Assembly (NCBI RefSeq): GCF_000373245.1
Contig: NZ_KB890759.1
Span: 1 to 64,000, forward strand
Direction of reading: 5' to 3'
DNA length: 64,000 bases
Source of the DNA: Echinicola pacifica DSM 19836
GTDB taxonomy: Bacteria > Bacteroidota > Bacteroidia > Cytophagales > Cyclobacteriaceae
A program made the translations under genes and the position numbers. This document shows, in pieces, positions 46,281 through 55,337 of the stretch (its first letter is position 1; each line of letters begins with the position of its first letter). The notes beneath the pieces are model-generated. The model saw only the letters and a program-made list of their open reading frames with translations. It ran no database searches and had not been told where the DNA came from.

Positions 46281-49200
46281 TAGAATTTAACATTTAAACC
46301 GCCCATAAATATTCTTGAGGAGTAAGCAGAACCCCAGCTGTTACGGGAAGCATTTTCTGGATCCCAACCTTCATAACTGGTAAAGGTGAAAGGGTTTTGG
46401 GCGGTAAAATAAACCCTCAGGCTCTTGATTTTAAGAGCCTCAAGGATAGGTTGGTCAAACTGATAGCCCAGCGTAATATATCCTACCTTCACAAAAGACA
46501 CATCTTGATAGGTCAATGGTTCTGAGAATGGCCCGTTATTGCTGGGCTGATACCATTCATTAGAAGGATTATCGGGTGTCCAATAGTTGGTTTGGAGACT
46601 GTTGAACCTTGCAGGTGTGGAATCGAAGCCCCCAGAATGGGAAATATGGAAATAACTGGTAGAAATAGCCCCTTGGCTGGTCCTCACAAAGAAGGTAAAA
46701 TCCCAGTTTTTATAATTGAAGGTATTAGATATCCCTCCCGTCCAGGTCGGTAGATTAGAACCAATGGTAGTTCTATCATCACTATTGATCAGCCCATCGT
46801 TATTGATATCCTTTACTCTCACCTGTCCCGGCTGCTGACCAAAACTCTGCGCCTCATCTACCTCGTCCAATTGCCATATTCCATCAAACACGTAGGAATA
46901 AATGGATCCTATTGGCTCGCCCACCTTATGGGCATAAGAACCCGCCTGAACTCCAAATAGGATTTGATCAAAATCCCCATAAAGCTTCGTGATCTCATTC
47001 ACATTCTTCGCAAAATTTAAGGACGTGGTCCACTTGAAATCCCCATTATGGATGTTTACAGAGTTTAGGCCTAGTTCCACCCCCTTATTTACCGCCTCGC
47101 CCACGTTTTCAAATACTCCCGGCTGACCAGTCACCGTTGGCAATGGACGGTAGAAGATGATCCCCGTATTCTTTCTATTATACAAGTCCAGGGAGCCATA
47201 CAATCGGTTATTGAAAAACCCAAAGTCCAGCCCAACATTAAATTCTTTGGTCTTCTCCCAAGTCAAATCCTGGTTCGCCAAATTATTAACAAAGGCCGTT
47301 TGGATCACTTGATCCCCCAGATTGGTAAAGTTATTTCCTATTAGCGATAAGGAGCCCAAAGGTCCTAGTCCGCCACCACTACCATTATTGCCGGTTTCAC
47401 CGTAGCTTAAGCGTAGTTTGAGGTCTCCAAAGAAATTCTGATCCTTCATAAAATCCTCGTCAATAATCCGCCATGCAAAGGCCGCTGAAGGAAAAAACGC
47501 CCATTTATTATCTGCAGCCAGGATGGAAGCTCCATCATACCTACCTGTCAGGGTCACCAGGTATTTATCCTTGAAAGCATAGTTTACCCTTGCCGTATAA
47601 GATTCCAGCGTTTGCTTGCTGAAGCCACCCTCCACTTCACGTACATCCGAGCCGGCATCTATATTATAGAATAAAAACTCATCCGTGGAGAAATTTCTCC
47701 GCTGCATTCTATAGTTTTCATACCGATCCATAAATAAGGAATAGACAAAGGTGGTATTCAGGCGATGATCAGAACCAAACTCCAGGTTATAATTCACAAT
47801 ATTGTCCCAGGTATATGAAATATGATTGCCATTGGTCACATCTGCCCGGCGGTTTCCCTGATTTCCACTCGTGGATTTTGCATATAAGCCTCTGTATTCC
47901 CCATAGCGGTTAAATTCTATATTCGGAGAAAAATTAGTGCTGATTTTAAGGTTTTTATGAGGCGTAAACGCCAAAGATAGGTTACTGAGGTAGTTGAGCG
48001 ATCTCGTTTCACGAGTGATATTCGCAGGCTCAAATAATGGGTTGGTGATAAACGATTCGCCCTCCAAAGGAAAGAATTGAGGGTCTCCACTATCTTCAAA
48101 AGGAGTCCCGGTAGGCCTCAGCCTATAAGCACTTCGTAGCCCTTCTCTGCTGCCTTCATTTCTTACCGAAAACGACGCATAATTATTGAAGCTTAAAGCA
48201 AATAATTCGGAGAGTTTACTACTCAGGTTACCTCTGATGGTAAATCGCTCATAGTCTTCGCCCTCAAAAGTCCCCTCATCCTGGGTATAAGCAATGCCCA
48301 ATCCGTACACTGTCTGGTCTGAGCCCCCATTGATGCTTACAGAATGGTTCTGCTGCATACCATTGTGCTTTACTAGGTTTATCCAATTGGTGTATTTATT
48401 ATTGGCAATATTCTCCAGCTCATTGGGCCTCATATAATCCTCCAGGTTCACATCATCAGAGTCCACTGAAAAATCTCCGGAAGAATAAAAATTACCCACC
48501 ACAGCATCCCGGAAGTATTGGACAAATTCCTCACCCTGGAGCATATCTGGCTTATTATACGCTTCTTTGACACCGATATAATTATCGTATTGTACGGACA
48601 GCTGTCCTTTCACCCCTTTCTTCGTCTCAATGATAATCACGCCATTGGTTCCTCTGGATCCATAGATGGCAGTGGCCGAAGCATCTTTTAGTACGTCCAT
48701 GCGCTGGATATCTGCGGGATTTAGAAAACTGATATCATTTACAAAGATTCCATCTACCACAAACAAAGGATTCTGGCCAGGGTTAAAACCCCCTTGATCC
48801 ACCGTTTCATTTGCATTGATGGTGTTGGATCCACGGATACGAACATTGAATCCGCCTCCAGGTTTATTGTCTGCCACCTGAATATTTACCCCTGCCACCT
48901 GACCCTGAAGGGCCTGGAAGGCATTGACCTTATTGGCCTCTTGTATATTCTTGGAATCCATGGAAACCACAGATCCTGTAAGGTCCTTTCTCTTTACCTC
49001 ACCATAGCCCACCACCACGACCTCATCGAGCTGCGCTACATCAGGCTCTAAGGTGATGTCAAAATTTGACTGATTGTTTACCGACAGTTCCTGACTGATA
49101 TACCCCACAAAGGAGATCATGAGAGTGGATGTCTGGGGATCTTTTACATTTATAGAAAACTTACCGTCCAGGTCCGTAATGGTCCCTGTGCTAGAACCCT

Positions 49201-49402
49201 TTATTAATACCGTCGCACCGGGGATGGGCTGTTGGTCCTCACCAGAAATCACTGTGCCGCGTACCTCGCTGCCTTGAGCAAATCCTAGACTGGTAAAAAG
49301 CATACTTACTACAAATAGCCATACCCCTAGGGTATAACTTTTGGGCTTTCTCAAATTTCGGGGAGAAAACATAGTCCCCAAGAAGGGTCGAACTTGTTTC
49401 AT
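46280..49402 (-). CDS. SusC/RagA family TonB-dependent outer-membrane transporter
   Basis: A 1040-residue TonB-dependent receptor. A signal peptide (cleavage near SLGFAQ) is followed by a carboxypeptidase-regulatory-like domain (VRGTVISGEDQQPIPGATVLIKG, about 48-70), the plug with VVVVGYGEVKRKDLTGSV (about 129-146), DVLKDASATAIYGSRGTNGVIIIETKKG, then a 22-strand barrel ending RIFMGGLNVKF with a C-terminal aromatic. It imports the glycan captured by SusD. The predicted LacI-type operator lies 150 bp upstream (49552-49567). Confidence 0.96.
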   Translation of the reverse strand: MKQVRPFLGTMFSPRNLRKPKSYTLGVWLFVVSMLFTSLGFAQGSEVRGTVISGEDQQPIPGATVLIKGSSTGTITDLDGKFSINVKDPQTSTLMISFVGYISQELSVNNQSNFDITLEPDVAQLDEVVVVGYGEVKRKDLTGSVVSMDSKNIQEANKVNAFQALQGQVAGVNIQVADNKPGGGFNVRIRGSNTINANETVDQGGFNPGQNPLFVVDGIFVNDISFLNPADIQRMDVLKDASATAIYGSRGTNGVIIIETKKGVKGQLSVQYDNYIGVKEAYNKPDMLQGEEFVQYFRDAVVGNFYSSGDFSVDSDDVNLEDYMRPNELENIANNKYTNWINLVKHNGMQQNHSVSINGGSDQTVYGLGIAYTQDEGTFEGEDYERFTIRGNLSSKLSELFALSFNNYASFSVRNEGSREGLRSAYRLRPTGTPFEDSGDPQFFPLEGESFITNPLFEPANITRETRSLNYLSNLSLAFTPHKNLKISTNFSPNIEFNRYGEYRGLYAKSTSGNQGNRRADVTNGNHISYTWDNIVNYNLEFGSDHRLNTTFVYSLFMDRYENYRMQRRNFSTDEFLFYNIDAGSDVREVEGGFSKQTLESYTARVNYAFKDKYLVTLTGRYDGASILAADNKWAFFPSAAFAWRIIDEDFMKDQNFFGDLKLRLSYGETGNNGSGGGLGPLGSLSLIGNNFTNLGDQVIQTAFVNNLANQDLTWEKTKEFNVGLDFGFFNNRLYGSLDLYNRKNTGIIFYRPLPTVTGQPGVFENVGEAVNKGVELGLNSVNIHNGDFKWTTSLNFAKNVNEITKLYGDFDQILFGVQAGSYAHKVGEPIGSIYSYVFDGIWQLDEVDEAQSFGQQPGQVRVKDINNDGLINSDDRTTIGSNLPTWTGGISNTFNYKNWDFTFFVRTSQGAISTSYFHISHSGGFDSTPARFNSLQTNYWTPDNPSNEWYQPSNNGPFSEPLTYQDVSFVKVGYITLGYQFDQPILEALKIKSLRVYFTAQNPFTFTSYEGWDPENASRNSWGSAYSSRIFMGGLNVKF

Positions 49403-49846
49403 AAATTTGGTTTTTTGGGTTTTATAATTAATTGATAGGAGGATTTTAGCCCTCTACTAAAGGTTGTTTGGTGAATTTATCACTAAGCAAAATCTATCTT
49501 TTTATCATTACCTAAAGTACTCAGGTTTTTAGCAGCCCACCAAAACGAATTGTGCAAAGGTTTGCACGGCGAAAACCAAAAAAATATCAGGCTCTTTGTT
49601 CCATTAATGGCAATAAAAAAAGGCTAGGATTACATAAAATGTAAATTAGACACTTAACGTCAGGCAAACATCTGTTTAGATGCCGCATAATTTAGTCTCT
49701 CACCTGAAAATAAATTTAATAGCATACCGAAATAGGGTCTATCCTTATGGAATCATTTTAGGATAGACCAGGAACTGAGGAGGATAATTAGAATAGCAGG
49801 AAAGCTCCTGTCCTATATATAAGATTGTTATTAGGCTGCTTTCATA
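49403..49846. other. Intergenic region upstream of susC
   Basis: About 440 bp between susC and the symporter gene. It carries one copy of the shared palindrome (49552-49567). The susC promoter must lie between that site and 49402; I see only a near match to the Bacteroidota -7 consensus (TAGATTTTG on the minus strand). No gene. Confidence 0.5.
49552..49567. promoter_or_regulatory. LacI-type operator, site 1
   Basis: GTGCAAA-GG-TTTGCAC, a perfect 7+7 inverted repeat with a 2-bp centre. The 14-bp core TGCAAAGGTTTGCA is identical to that of the second site at 51698-51711. Size and form match operators of LacI/PurR-type regulators, and a LacI-family gene lies 4 kb away. It is 150 bp before the susC start. 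Confidence 0.7.
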
Positions 49847-51430
49847 TCAGACATTGCCAAGGAGCACATAGATGATAATTGTGATCAGCACAAGGGCCAC
49901 GGAGACTGGTTTGGCATATTTCCAATGATCCATTTGGATATAATCCAAGGTAGAATTGGCCGTGGAGGGCTTTAGGCGAGGCGAGGAATAGGACATGCCC
50001 ACCATCACGGCCACATTCAGCAAAAATTCAATTCCCCAAATATGCACAAAGTGGATATCCCAAGGAAAGATAAAGGAGGTCATAATATAAAACACCAATC
50101 CGATGACCAGGGCTGTTTTGGCGGCTTTGGCAGTAATAAAATCCGTAAAAAACCCAGCCAGCATAATGGAGGCTATAGGGATAAAGAAAATCCCATTCAG
50201 CTGCTGTAATAACTGAAACAAACCATCAGGAGCATTGGCCACCAAAGGAGCTGCAGCTATGGAGGTAACAGCAAGGACGGTTGCGGAAATTTTACCTGCC
50301 ATAACCAGTTCTTTCGAGCTGGCGGAGGATTTGATCAGTCGCTTATAGATATCTAGGCTGAATATCGTGGAGGCACTGTTCAGTACACTATTAAATGTGG
50401 AAAGCACGGCGCCCATAATAATTGCTGCAAAAACCCCCGTCAAACCAACAGGAAGGACCTTTTTTACCAGTTCCGGATAGACCATATCCTGGCTATCAAA
50501 TAGGCTATCGCCAAAATAATAGAAGCCTATCACTCCCGGCAATACAATGATAAAAGGCACCAGCAATTTCAAAATCCCCGTATATAAAAGCCCTTTTTGG
50601 GCTTCCTTAAGGCTTTGCGCACCTAGAGCCCGCTGAATGATGGTCTGATTCATACACCAGAAATACAGCTGATTGATGATCAAGCCGGAAAATAAAGTCC
50701 CAAAGGGCAATACAGAATCCTTATCACCAATAACATCAAATTTCTCAGGGCTATTTTCAAAAACCTTTTCTAGGCCCGTCAATGGGTTACCGTCCCCTAT
50801 CATCACCAAGGCAATGGTCGGGATTAGCAATCCGGCGATCATTAATCCATACCCATTGATGGTATCCGAAACGGCCACGGCTTTAAGTCCCCCAAAGATG
50901 GCATATATTGCGCCAAGACCTCCTACTGCCAGCACGGTGTACCACAGGCCTTCGCTCTTGCTGATATCCAGCGCTTCTGAGATATTAAATAAGCTCTCCA
51001 AATTTATGGCGCCCGTGTACAAAACTATGGGCAATAAGGTGACGGCAAAGGACACTAATAGAAAAAAGGCTACCATAGAGCGTGTCGTTGCATCAAAGCG
51101 GTTTTCCAGGTATTGAGGAATGGTGCTGAGCCCCATCTTCAGGTAGCGAGGAACAAAATACAAGGCGGCCACGATCAATGCTAAAGCTGATGTGACCTCC
51201 CAGGCTACGATGATAAATCCATTGACATAACTCGAACCGTTCATGCCCACCAAATGCTCCGTGGAGATATTAGTCATGATCATGGAACCAGCGATGACCA
51301 CCCCCGTCAAACTTCTGCCGCCCAAAAAGTATCCATCTTCTGTTTCCAGATTTTCCTTGCGGGTCTTAAACCATGCATAAAAGGCTACAAATAATGTAAA
51401 TCCGAAAAAGGATAATAAGGTTACTTCCAT
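49847..51430 (-). CDS. Sodium:solute symporter (SSS family)
   Basis: A 527-residue membrane protein from MEVTLLSFFGFTLFVAFYAW (ATG at 51430); an upstream ATG adds 17 residues. About 14 hydrophobic helices. Family motifs: GYFLGGRSLTGVVIAGSMIMTNISTEHLVGMNG near the N-terminus, AIYAIFGGLKAVAVSDTINGYGLMIAG (TM6 region) and AAIIMGAVLSTFNSVLNSASTIFSLDIYKRL. SSS proteins import sugars or organic anions with sodium. In this locus it is the likely uptake route for the final monosaccharide or uronate. A predicted LacI-type operator lies 266 bp upstream. Confidence 0.94.
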   Translation of the reverse strand: MEVTLLSFFGFTLFVAFYAWFKTRKENLETEDGYFLGGRSLTGVVIAGSMIMTNISTEHLVGMNGSSYVNGFIIVAWEVTSALALIVAALYFVPRYLKMGLSTIPQYLENRFDATTRSMVAFFLLVSFAVTLLPIVLYTGAINLESLFNISEALDISKSEGLWYTVLAVGGLGAIYAIFGGLKAVAVSDTINGYGLMIAGLLIPTIALVMIGDGNPLTGLEKVFENSPEKFDVIGDKDSVLPFGTLFSGLIINQLYFWCMNQTIIQRALGAQSLKEAQKGLLYTGILKLLVPFIIVLPGVIGFYYFGDSLFDSQDMVYPELVKKVLPVGLTGVFAAIIMGAVLSTFNSVLNSASTIFSLDIYKRLIKSSASSKELVMAGKISATVLAVTSIAAAPLVANAPDGLFQLLQQLNGIFFIPIASIMLAGFFTDFITAKAAKTALVIGLVFYIMTSFIFPWDIHFVHIWGIEFLLNVAVMVGMSYSSPRLKPSTANSTLDYIQMDHWKYAKPVSVALVLITIIIYVLLGNV

Positions 51431-51863
51431 CGTTTTGGGCTTAGTGGTGATTTGAAATAAAAGTGAATTGACTTCTGTCAAAATATTTCAGACGATAAGA
51501 TAATATATTATTAGAAAAGTGTGGAGGAGTACTAGTACTAATTATCATAAGAGAAAGGTCAGCTATATAAGGAAGTTTTAATTTAAGAAATTGATAAAAT
51601 TGGCTTAATCATCCTTATAAACTTAGTTTTGGGTTTGTGTTTGGCCAATACTCGTGTTTTTTGGGGATAATAAAAATATTTTGCCTATAAATCCTTATGC
51701 AAAGGTTTGCATAGTCAAAATTATATTTCGACCATAAGACCGAAAAATAAGCTTAAATTGCCTCTTAGGCTAGGAGCATTTTACAAATCCCCTTTCATCA
51801 TCACAATAATTTACAGACTTATAGATTAGCCCTTCATTAGCTAAGGCCCATATATCATCGATC
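51431..51863. other. Divergent promoter region with LacI-type operator
   Basis: About 430 bp between the symporter and phosphoesterase genes, AT-rich, no reading frame. It contains site 2 of the shared palindrome (51696-51713). No exact -33/-7 pair seen. Confidence 0.5.
51696..51713. promoter_or_regulatory. LacI-type operator, site 2
   Basis: TATGCAAA-GG-TTTGCATA, a perfect 8+8 inverted repeat around GG. It shares the 14-bp core with site 1. It lies 150 bp before the phosphoesterase ATG (51864), the same distance as site 1 to susC, and 266 bp before the symporter ATG, so it could serve either or both genes. Confidence 0.7.
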
Positions 51864-53753
51864 ATGACCCTTCCTCCACGATTACCTGCTGCGCTCATCC
51901 TCTTATTTATACAATTATTCCTTGCAACTGCCGGCTTTAGTCAGGCGCCCACGAGGATAGCCTTTCTCTCCGATGTACATTTGCAGGACATCTATGGGGG
52001 TGCTCCCCCGGATGGAGCCACTCTATTGGTACAGGATTCCTCATCTGGCAATGCCCTAAGCATCCGCACCATGGCCAGCCAGCTGCAGTCCACCCGTTTG
52101 TTTAATGAAAATTATTTCGCCTTTGAGCAGGCTCTGGAAGAAGTGGTTCGCCAAGGCATCAAAGTGATCGTCCTCCCGGGTGATTTTTCCGATGATGGCC
52201 AGCCCATGAATTTATTAGCCCTAAGAGAAATCCTCCAGCGCTATCAGCAAAAGCATCAGTTGCGCTTTTACCTCACCACTGGAAATCATGATCCTGTCAC
52301 TGTCAGCGCCAGTGCTGCCGGAAAGCGGGATTTCCTGGGTGCTTCCTTTGCTCCCAGTCCCATGGTAAGCGAGCCATCCCTGCTGGACCAGTGGGCACTC
52401 GATCCATCTACTACGGTCATAAACCCCGAGATCGGGTATGGAGGCTATGAGGACATTATCCGCATTCTAGGTCCTTTTGGTTTTTATCCCTCCGAGCAAG
52501 ACCTCTTCTGGGCACATCCCTTTGCGCCGCTAGATTACGAGAAGTACCACTATGACTCGGTGCTAGCCCAGGCCTCACTCAGCGAGAGAAGGTATGAAAA
52601 TGCTGAAGGAAAGCTGATCCCTGACTTTAGCTATATCGTGGAACCTGTGGAAGGTCTTTGGCTCTTAGCCATAGATGGCAATGTCTATCATTCCAGCTCT
52701 GGCGAGGTCCTCAAAAGTTCCAGCGTAGGCTTTAACGAAGCCATTATAGACAAAAAACACCAGTTGGAATGGATCGAAGGAGTGGCTAAAGCGGCGGAAG
52801 AAAAAGGAAAAACCTTAATTTCATTCAGTCATTTCCCATTAGTGGAGTTCAATGATGGCACCGACGAACTGCTAAAGCGGATGTTTGGCCCTCATAAATT
52901 TCAACTCTCGCGAAGCCCAGTCCCCGAAACCTCCGCTAGCTATGCTGCTGCTGGCCTTCGGGTGCACGTGGCTGGACATATGCATCTCAATGATACCGGA
53001 ATATATGGCCAGGCACCGCAAAATACCCTCGTAAATATTCAAGTGCCATCTTTGGCGGCCTATCCCCCTGCCTATAAAACCATGACCTTTGCCGATAATG
53101 AAACCATAGAAGTGGAAACTCACCGCTTGACTGAGGTTCAGGGAATGAGCACTTTATTTCCATATTATCAGAAAGAACACCAATTGCTCCAGACCCAAAA
53201 TGCCCCTCAGCTATGGAATAAGGCGATTTTGGAGGCCAAAAATTATAATGAATATACGAGCATGCATTTGGAGGAACTGGTGAGGCTGCGATTTATTCCC
53301 AGTGATTGGCCAAAGGATATTAGCTCGACCTTGGTTCAGCTAAGCGGTACAGAACTTTATTTCTGGGCACGCCTAAAGGACAGCTCTCAAAGGACAGCTT
53401 TTCTGAAATCACCTATTATGGAACAAAAATCCCTTCGGAAATTGCGCAAGAAAATGAAGAAAGAAGGGCTCTCCCCTAGCACTTTTGAGGCCTGGAATGG
53501 ACAAGAATTAATCACCGCCTTTTACTTCCTTAAAAACGGGGATGAACTCGCTCAATCAGATTTAGATCCGGAAAAATACAGCGCTTTCCACAGCTTAATG
53601 CTTCAGATCCAAAAGATGACTCCAAGTCAAGAAGGGGATTTTGAACGCTTTATGATGGATTTTGCACTTACTTATCTAAAAATGATGGATTCAGCCCCAT
53701 CGGATCACTTTCTGATCAGCCCACAGCAGGGAACCGTCATGCGTCTAGAATAA
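51864..53753 (+). CDS. Secreted calcineurin-type metallophosphoesterase
   Basis: A 629-residue protein with signal peptide ending near GFSQ (about residue 27). Metal-binding motifs in order: FLSDVHLQD (34-42), LPGDFSDDGQP (about 103-113), TTGNHDP (about 138-144), ISFSHFPLVEFND and HVAGHMHLND. A helical, Leu/Lys-rich C-terminal region of about 200 residues follows the catalytic domain. The substrate could be a phosphorylated sugar, cyclic nucleotide or nucleotide; it cannot be told from sequence. A predicted LacI-type operator is 150 bp upstream, placing it in the glycan regulon. Confidence 0.9.
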   Translation: MTLPPRLPAALILLFIQLFLATAGFSQAPTRIAFLSDVHLQDIYGGAPPDGATLLVQDSSSGNALSIRTMASQLQSTRLFNENYFAFEQALEEVVRQGIKVIVLPGDFSDDGQPMNLLALREILQRYQQKHQLRFYLTTGNHDPVTVSASAAGKRDFLGASFAPSPMVSEPSLLDQWALDPSTTVINPEIGYGGYEDIIRILGPFGFYPSEQDLFWAHPFAPLDYEKYHYDSVLAQASLSERRYENAEGKLIPDFSYIVEPVEGLWLLAIDGNVYHSSSGEVLKSSSVGFNEAIIDKKHQLEWIEGVAKAAEEKGKTLISFSHFPLVEFNDGTDELLKRMFGPHKFQLSRSPVPETSASYAAAGLRVHVAGHMHLNDTGIYGQAPQNTLVNIQVPSLAAYPPAYKTMTFADNETIEVETHRLTEVQGMSTLFPYYQKEHQLLQTQNAPQLWNKAILEAKNYNEYTSMHLEELVRLRFIPSDWPKDISSTLVQLSGTELYFWARLKDSSQRTAFLKSPIMEQKSLRKLRKKMKKEGLSPSTFEAWNGQELITAFYFLKNGDELAQSDLDPEKYSAFHSLMLQIQKMTPSQEGDFERFMMDFALTYLKMMDSAPSDHFLISPQQGTVMRLE

Positions 53754-53890
53754 GATAGGCCTTTTCTCATCACCATTATTATATTTTTGGATGCTGACGG
53801 GGCATCTCCTTTTTGGATTTATATGCCCTTTGGAGGATCGCTTCGCTCAAAGTGGCTTATATCGGGCGAAAGGAAATTTTCACCAAAAGA

Positions 53891-54931
53891 TCAATCCATA
53901 GGTATCTTCTTGGAGGAATCTCTTAGGATTAATTCTGGCTTGAGTAATTCAAATCGATAGCTTATGGGGCTGACTTCGGAAGTTTGACGGAGTTGTTTCA
54001 GCAATAGCCTTGCAGAAAGCACCCCCAAATCATACACAGGCTGCCATACGGTGGTAAGGCTGGGGTGAAAATACTGACTATAAGGTTCATCATCAAAACC
54101 CACCACGGAGATATCGTCGGGGATTTTGAGGTCTTTTTTGCGGATTATAGCCATCGCTCCGATGGCCACAGCATCATTAATCGCAAAGATCGCATCAGGA
54201 TAGTCTCCCTGCTCCAATAAGTGCTCCATTCCCTGCTCCCCAAAATCAGAGGTAAATCCCTCTACTTCCACGATCAGCGGCTCTAGAGTTGCCCCTTCAA
54301 AACTCGTTAGGGCGTCGAGATAGCCTTGCTTACGGTGCTGGCAGGTGGTGAGATTCTGAGGTCCGGCGATATGAGCGATCCTGCGACAGCCAGAGGCCAG
54401 AAGGTAGGATACCGCTTGCAGGGCGCCATCATAGTCATCCACCAGCACCTTATCCGCCTCAAAATCCGGACAATCTCTATCAAAAATCACTACAGGCATC
54501 CCGGCAGCTCTGAAATTTTCGAAATGACTAAAATCGGAGGTTTTGGAGGCTGGAGATACCAGGAGGCCATCCACCTGACTGAGCGAAAGCGTGTCTATAA
54601 GCTTCTGCTCTTCTTCATAGGATTCATTGGATTGACAGATGATCAGCTTATAGCCAGCCTCATCCAGCAGGTCCTGGATGCCATTGATGATAGTCGCAAA
54701 AAAATAACTGGTGATCTCCGGCACCATCACACCTATGATTTTGGTTTCCTTATTTAGCAGGCTTACCGCCAGCATATTAGGCTTATAATTCAGCTCTTTA
54801 GCCACCCGATTGACCGCTTCTTTGGTATCCTTACTTATGGACGGGCTGTCCTTCAAGGCTCTGGAAACCGTGGATGGGGCTATTTTCAGGTTTTTTGCAA
54901 TATCCGTAATCGTACTTTGTCTTCTCTTCAT
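53891..54931 (-). CDS. LacI family transcriptional regulator
   Basis: A 346-residue regulator. DNA-binding helix-turn-helix at the N-terminus: STITDIAKNLKIAPSTVSRALK (about 5-26), with hinge helix NYKPNMLAVSLLNK. The remainder is a periplasmic-binding-protein-like sugar sensor: KIIGVMVPEITSYFFATIINGI, GLLVSPASKT, CRRIAHIAGPQNLT and DAIFAINDAVAIGAMAII, DDISVVGFDDEPYSQYFHPSLTTV. It is the only LacI-type gene in the window and converges with the phosphoesterase gene. It is the natural candidate to bind the two identical palindromes at 49552 and 51696. Confidence 0.95.
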   Translation of the reverse strand: MKRRQSTITDIAKNLKIAPSTVSRALKDSPSISKDTKEAVNRVAKELNYKPNMLAVSLLNKETKIIGVMVPEITSYFFATIINGIQDLLDEAGYKLIICQSNESYEEEQKLIDTLSLSQVDGLLVSPASKTSDFSHFENFRAAGMPVVIFDRDCPDFEADKVLVDDYDGALQAVSYLLASGCRRIAHIAGPQNLTTCQHRKQGYLDALTSFEGATLEPLIVEVEGFTSDFGEQGMEHLLEQGDYPDAIFAINDAVAIGAMAIIRKKDLKIPDDISVVGFDDEPYSQYFHPSLTTVWQPVYDLGVLSARLLLKQLRQTSEVSPISYRFELLKPELILRDSSKKIPMD

Positions 54932-55337
54932 GCAGGTCTGAATATATTAAAATTTCTCCTGAAGCTGACATTATCTATCTGGTAAATCCCAACAGCTTTG
55001 ATCTATTAATCTTTCCAAGCGGCTCCTCTCTTCTCCCTTCGCTACTTTTTTCGATGTGAATCCTGCTTCAGCCACCCACCATTATAACCTTTTCCCTCCC
55101 ACCACAAAGACATTACTCACCCTTCGGTCAGGCATACATCGTCGGTCTTACACCCCACTATATCCTTAAAGTCCTGGCCCTATAATAAGCCTTCATTATG
55201 AACCTTTCGTTAAGTTTCCGTTTCTTTTACCTTCAATTAGGAGCACCATTTCTATTTATAAGATATAGTGAATATCTTAATGGTTTGAAAGTAATAACTG
55301 TCAAATCATTAAGGTTTTTCAATCAACAATCCAATTT
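54932..55337. other. Divergent promoter region of LacI and EEP genes
   Basis: About 400 bp. It contains an imperfect inverted repeat (55276-55313) just before the EEP gene. No copy of the TGCAAAGGTTTGCA operator was found here, so self-regulation by the same site is not supported. No gene. Confidence 0.45.
55276..55313. promoter_or_regulatory. Inverted repeat before the EEP gene
   Basis: CTTAATGGTTTGA (55276-55288) and TCAAATCATTAAG (55301-55313) pair over 13 positions with one G-T wobble around a 12-nt loop, and GGTTTTTC follows. It ends 24 bp before the ATG. It could be an RNA hairpin with terminator-like T-run in the leader or a protein-binding site. Confidence 0.45.
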
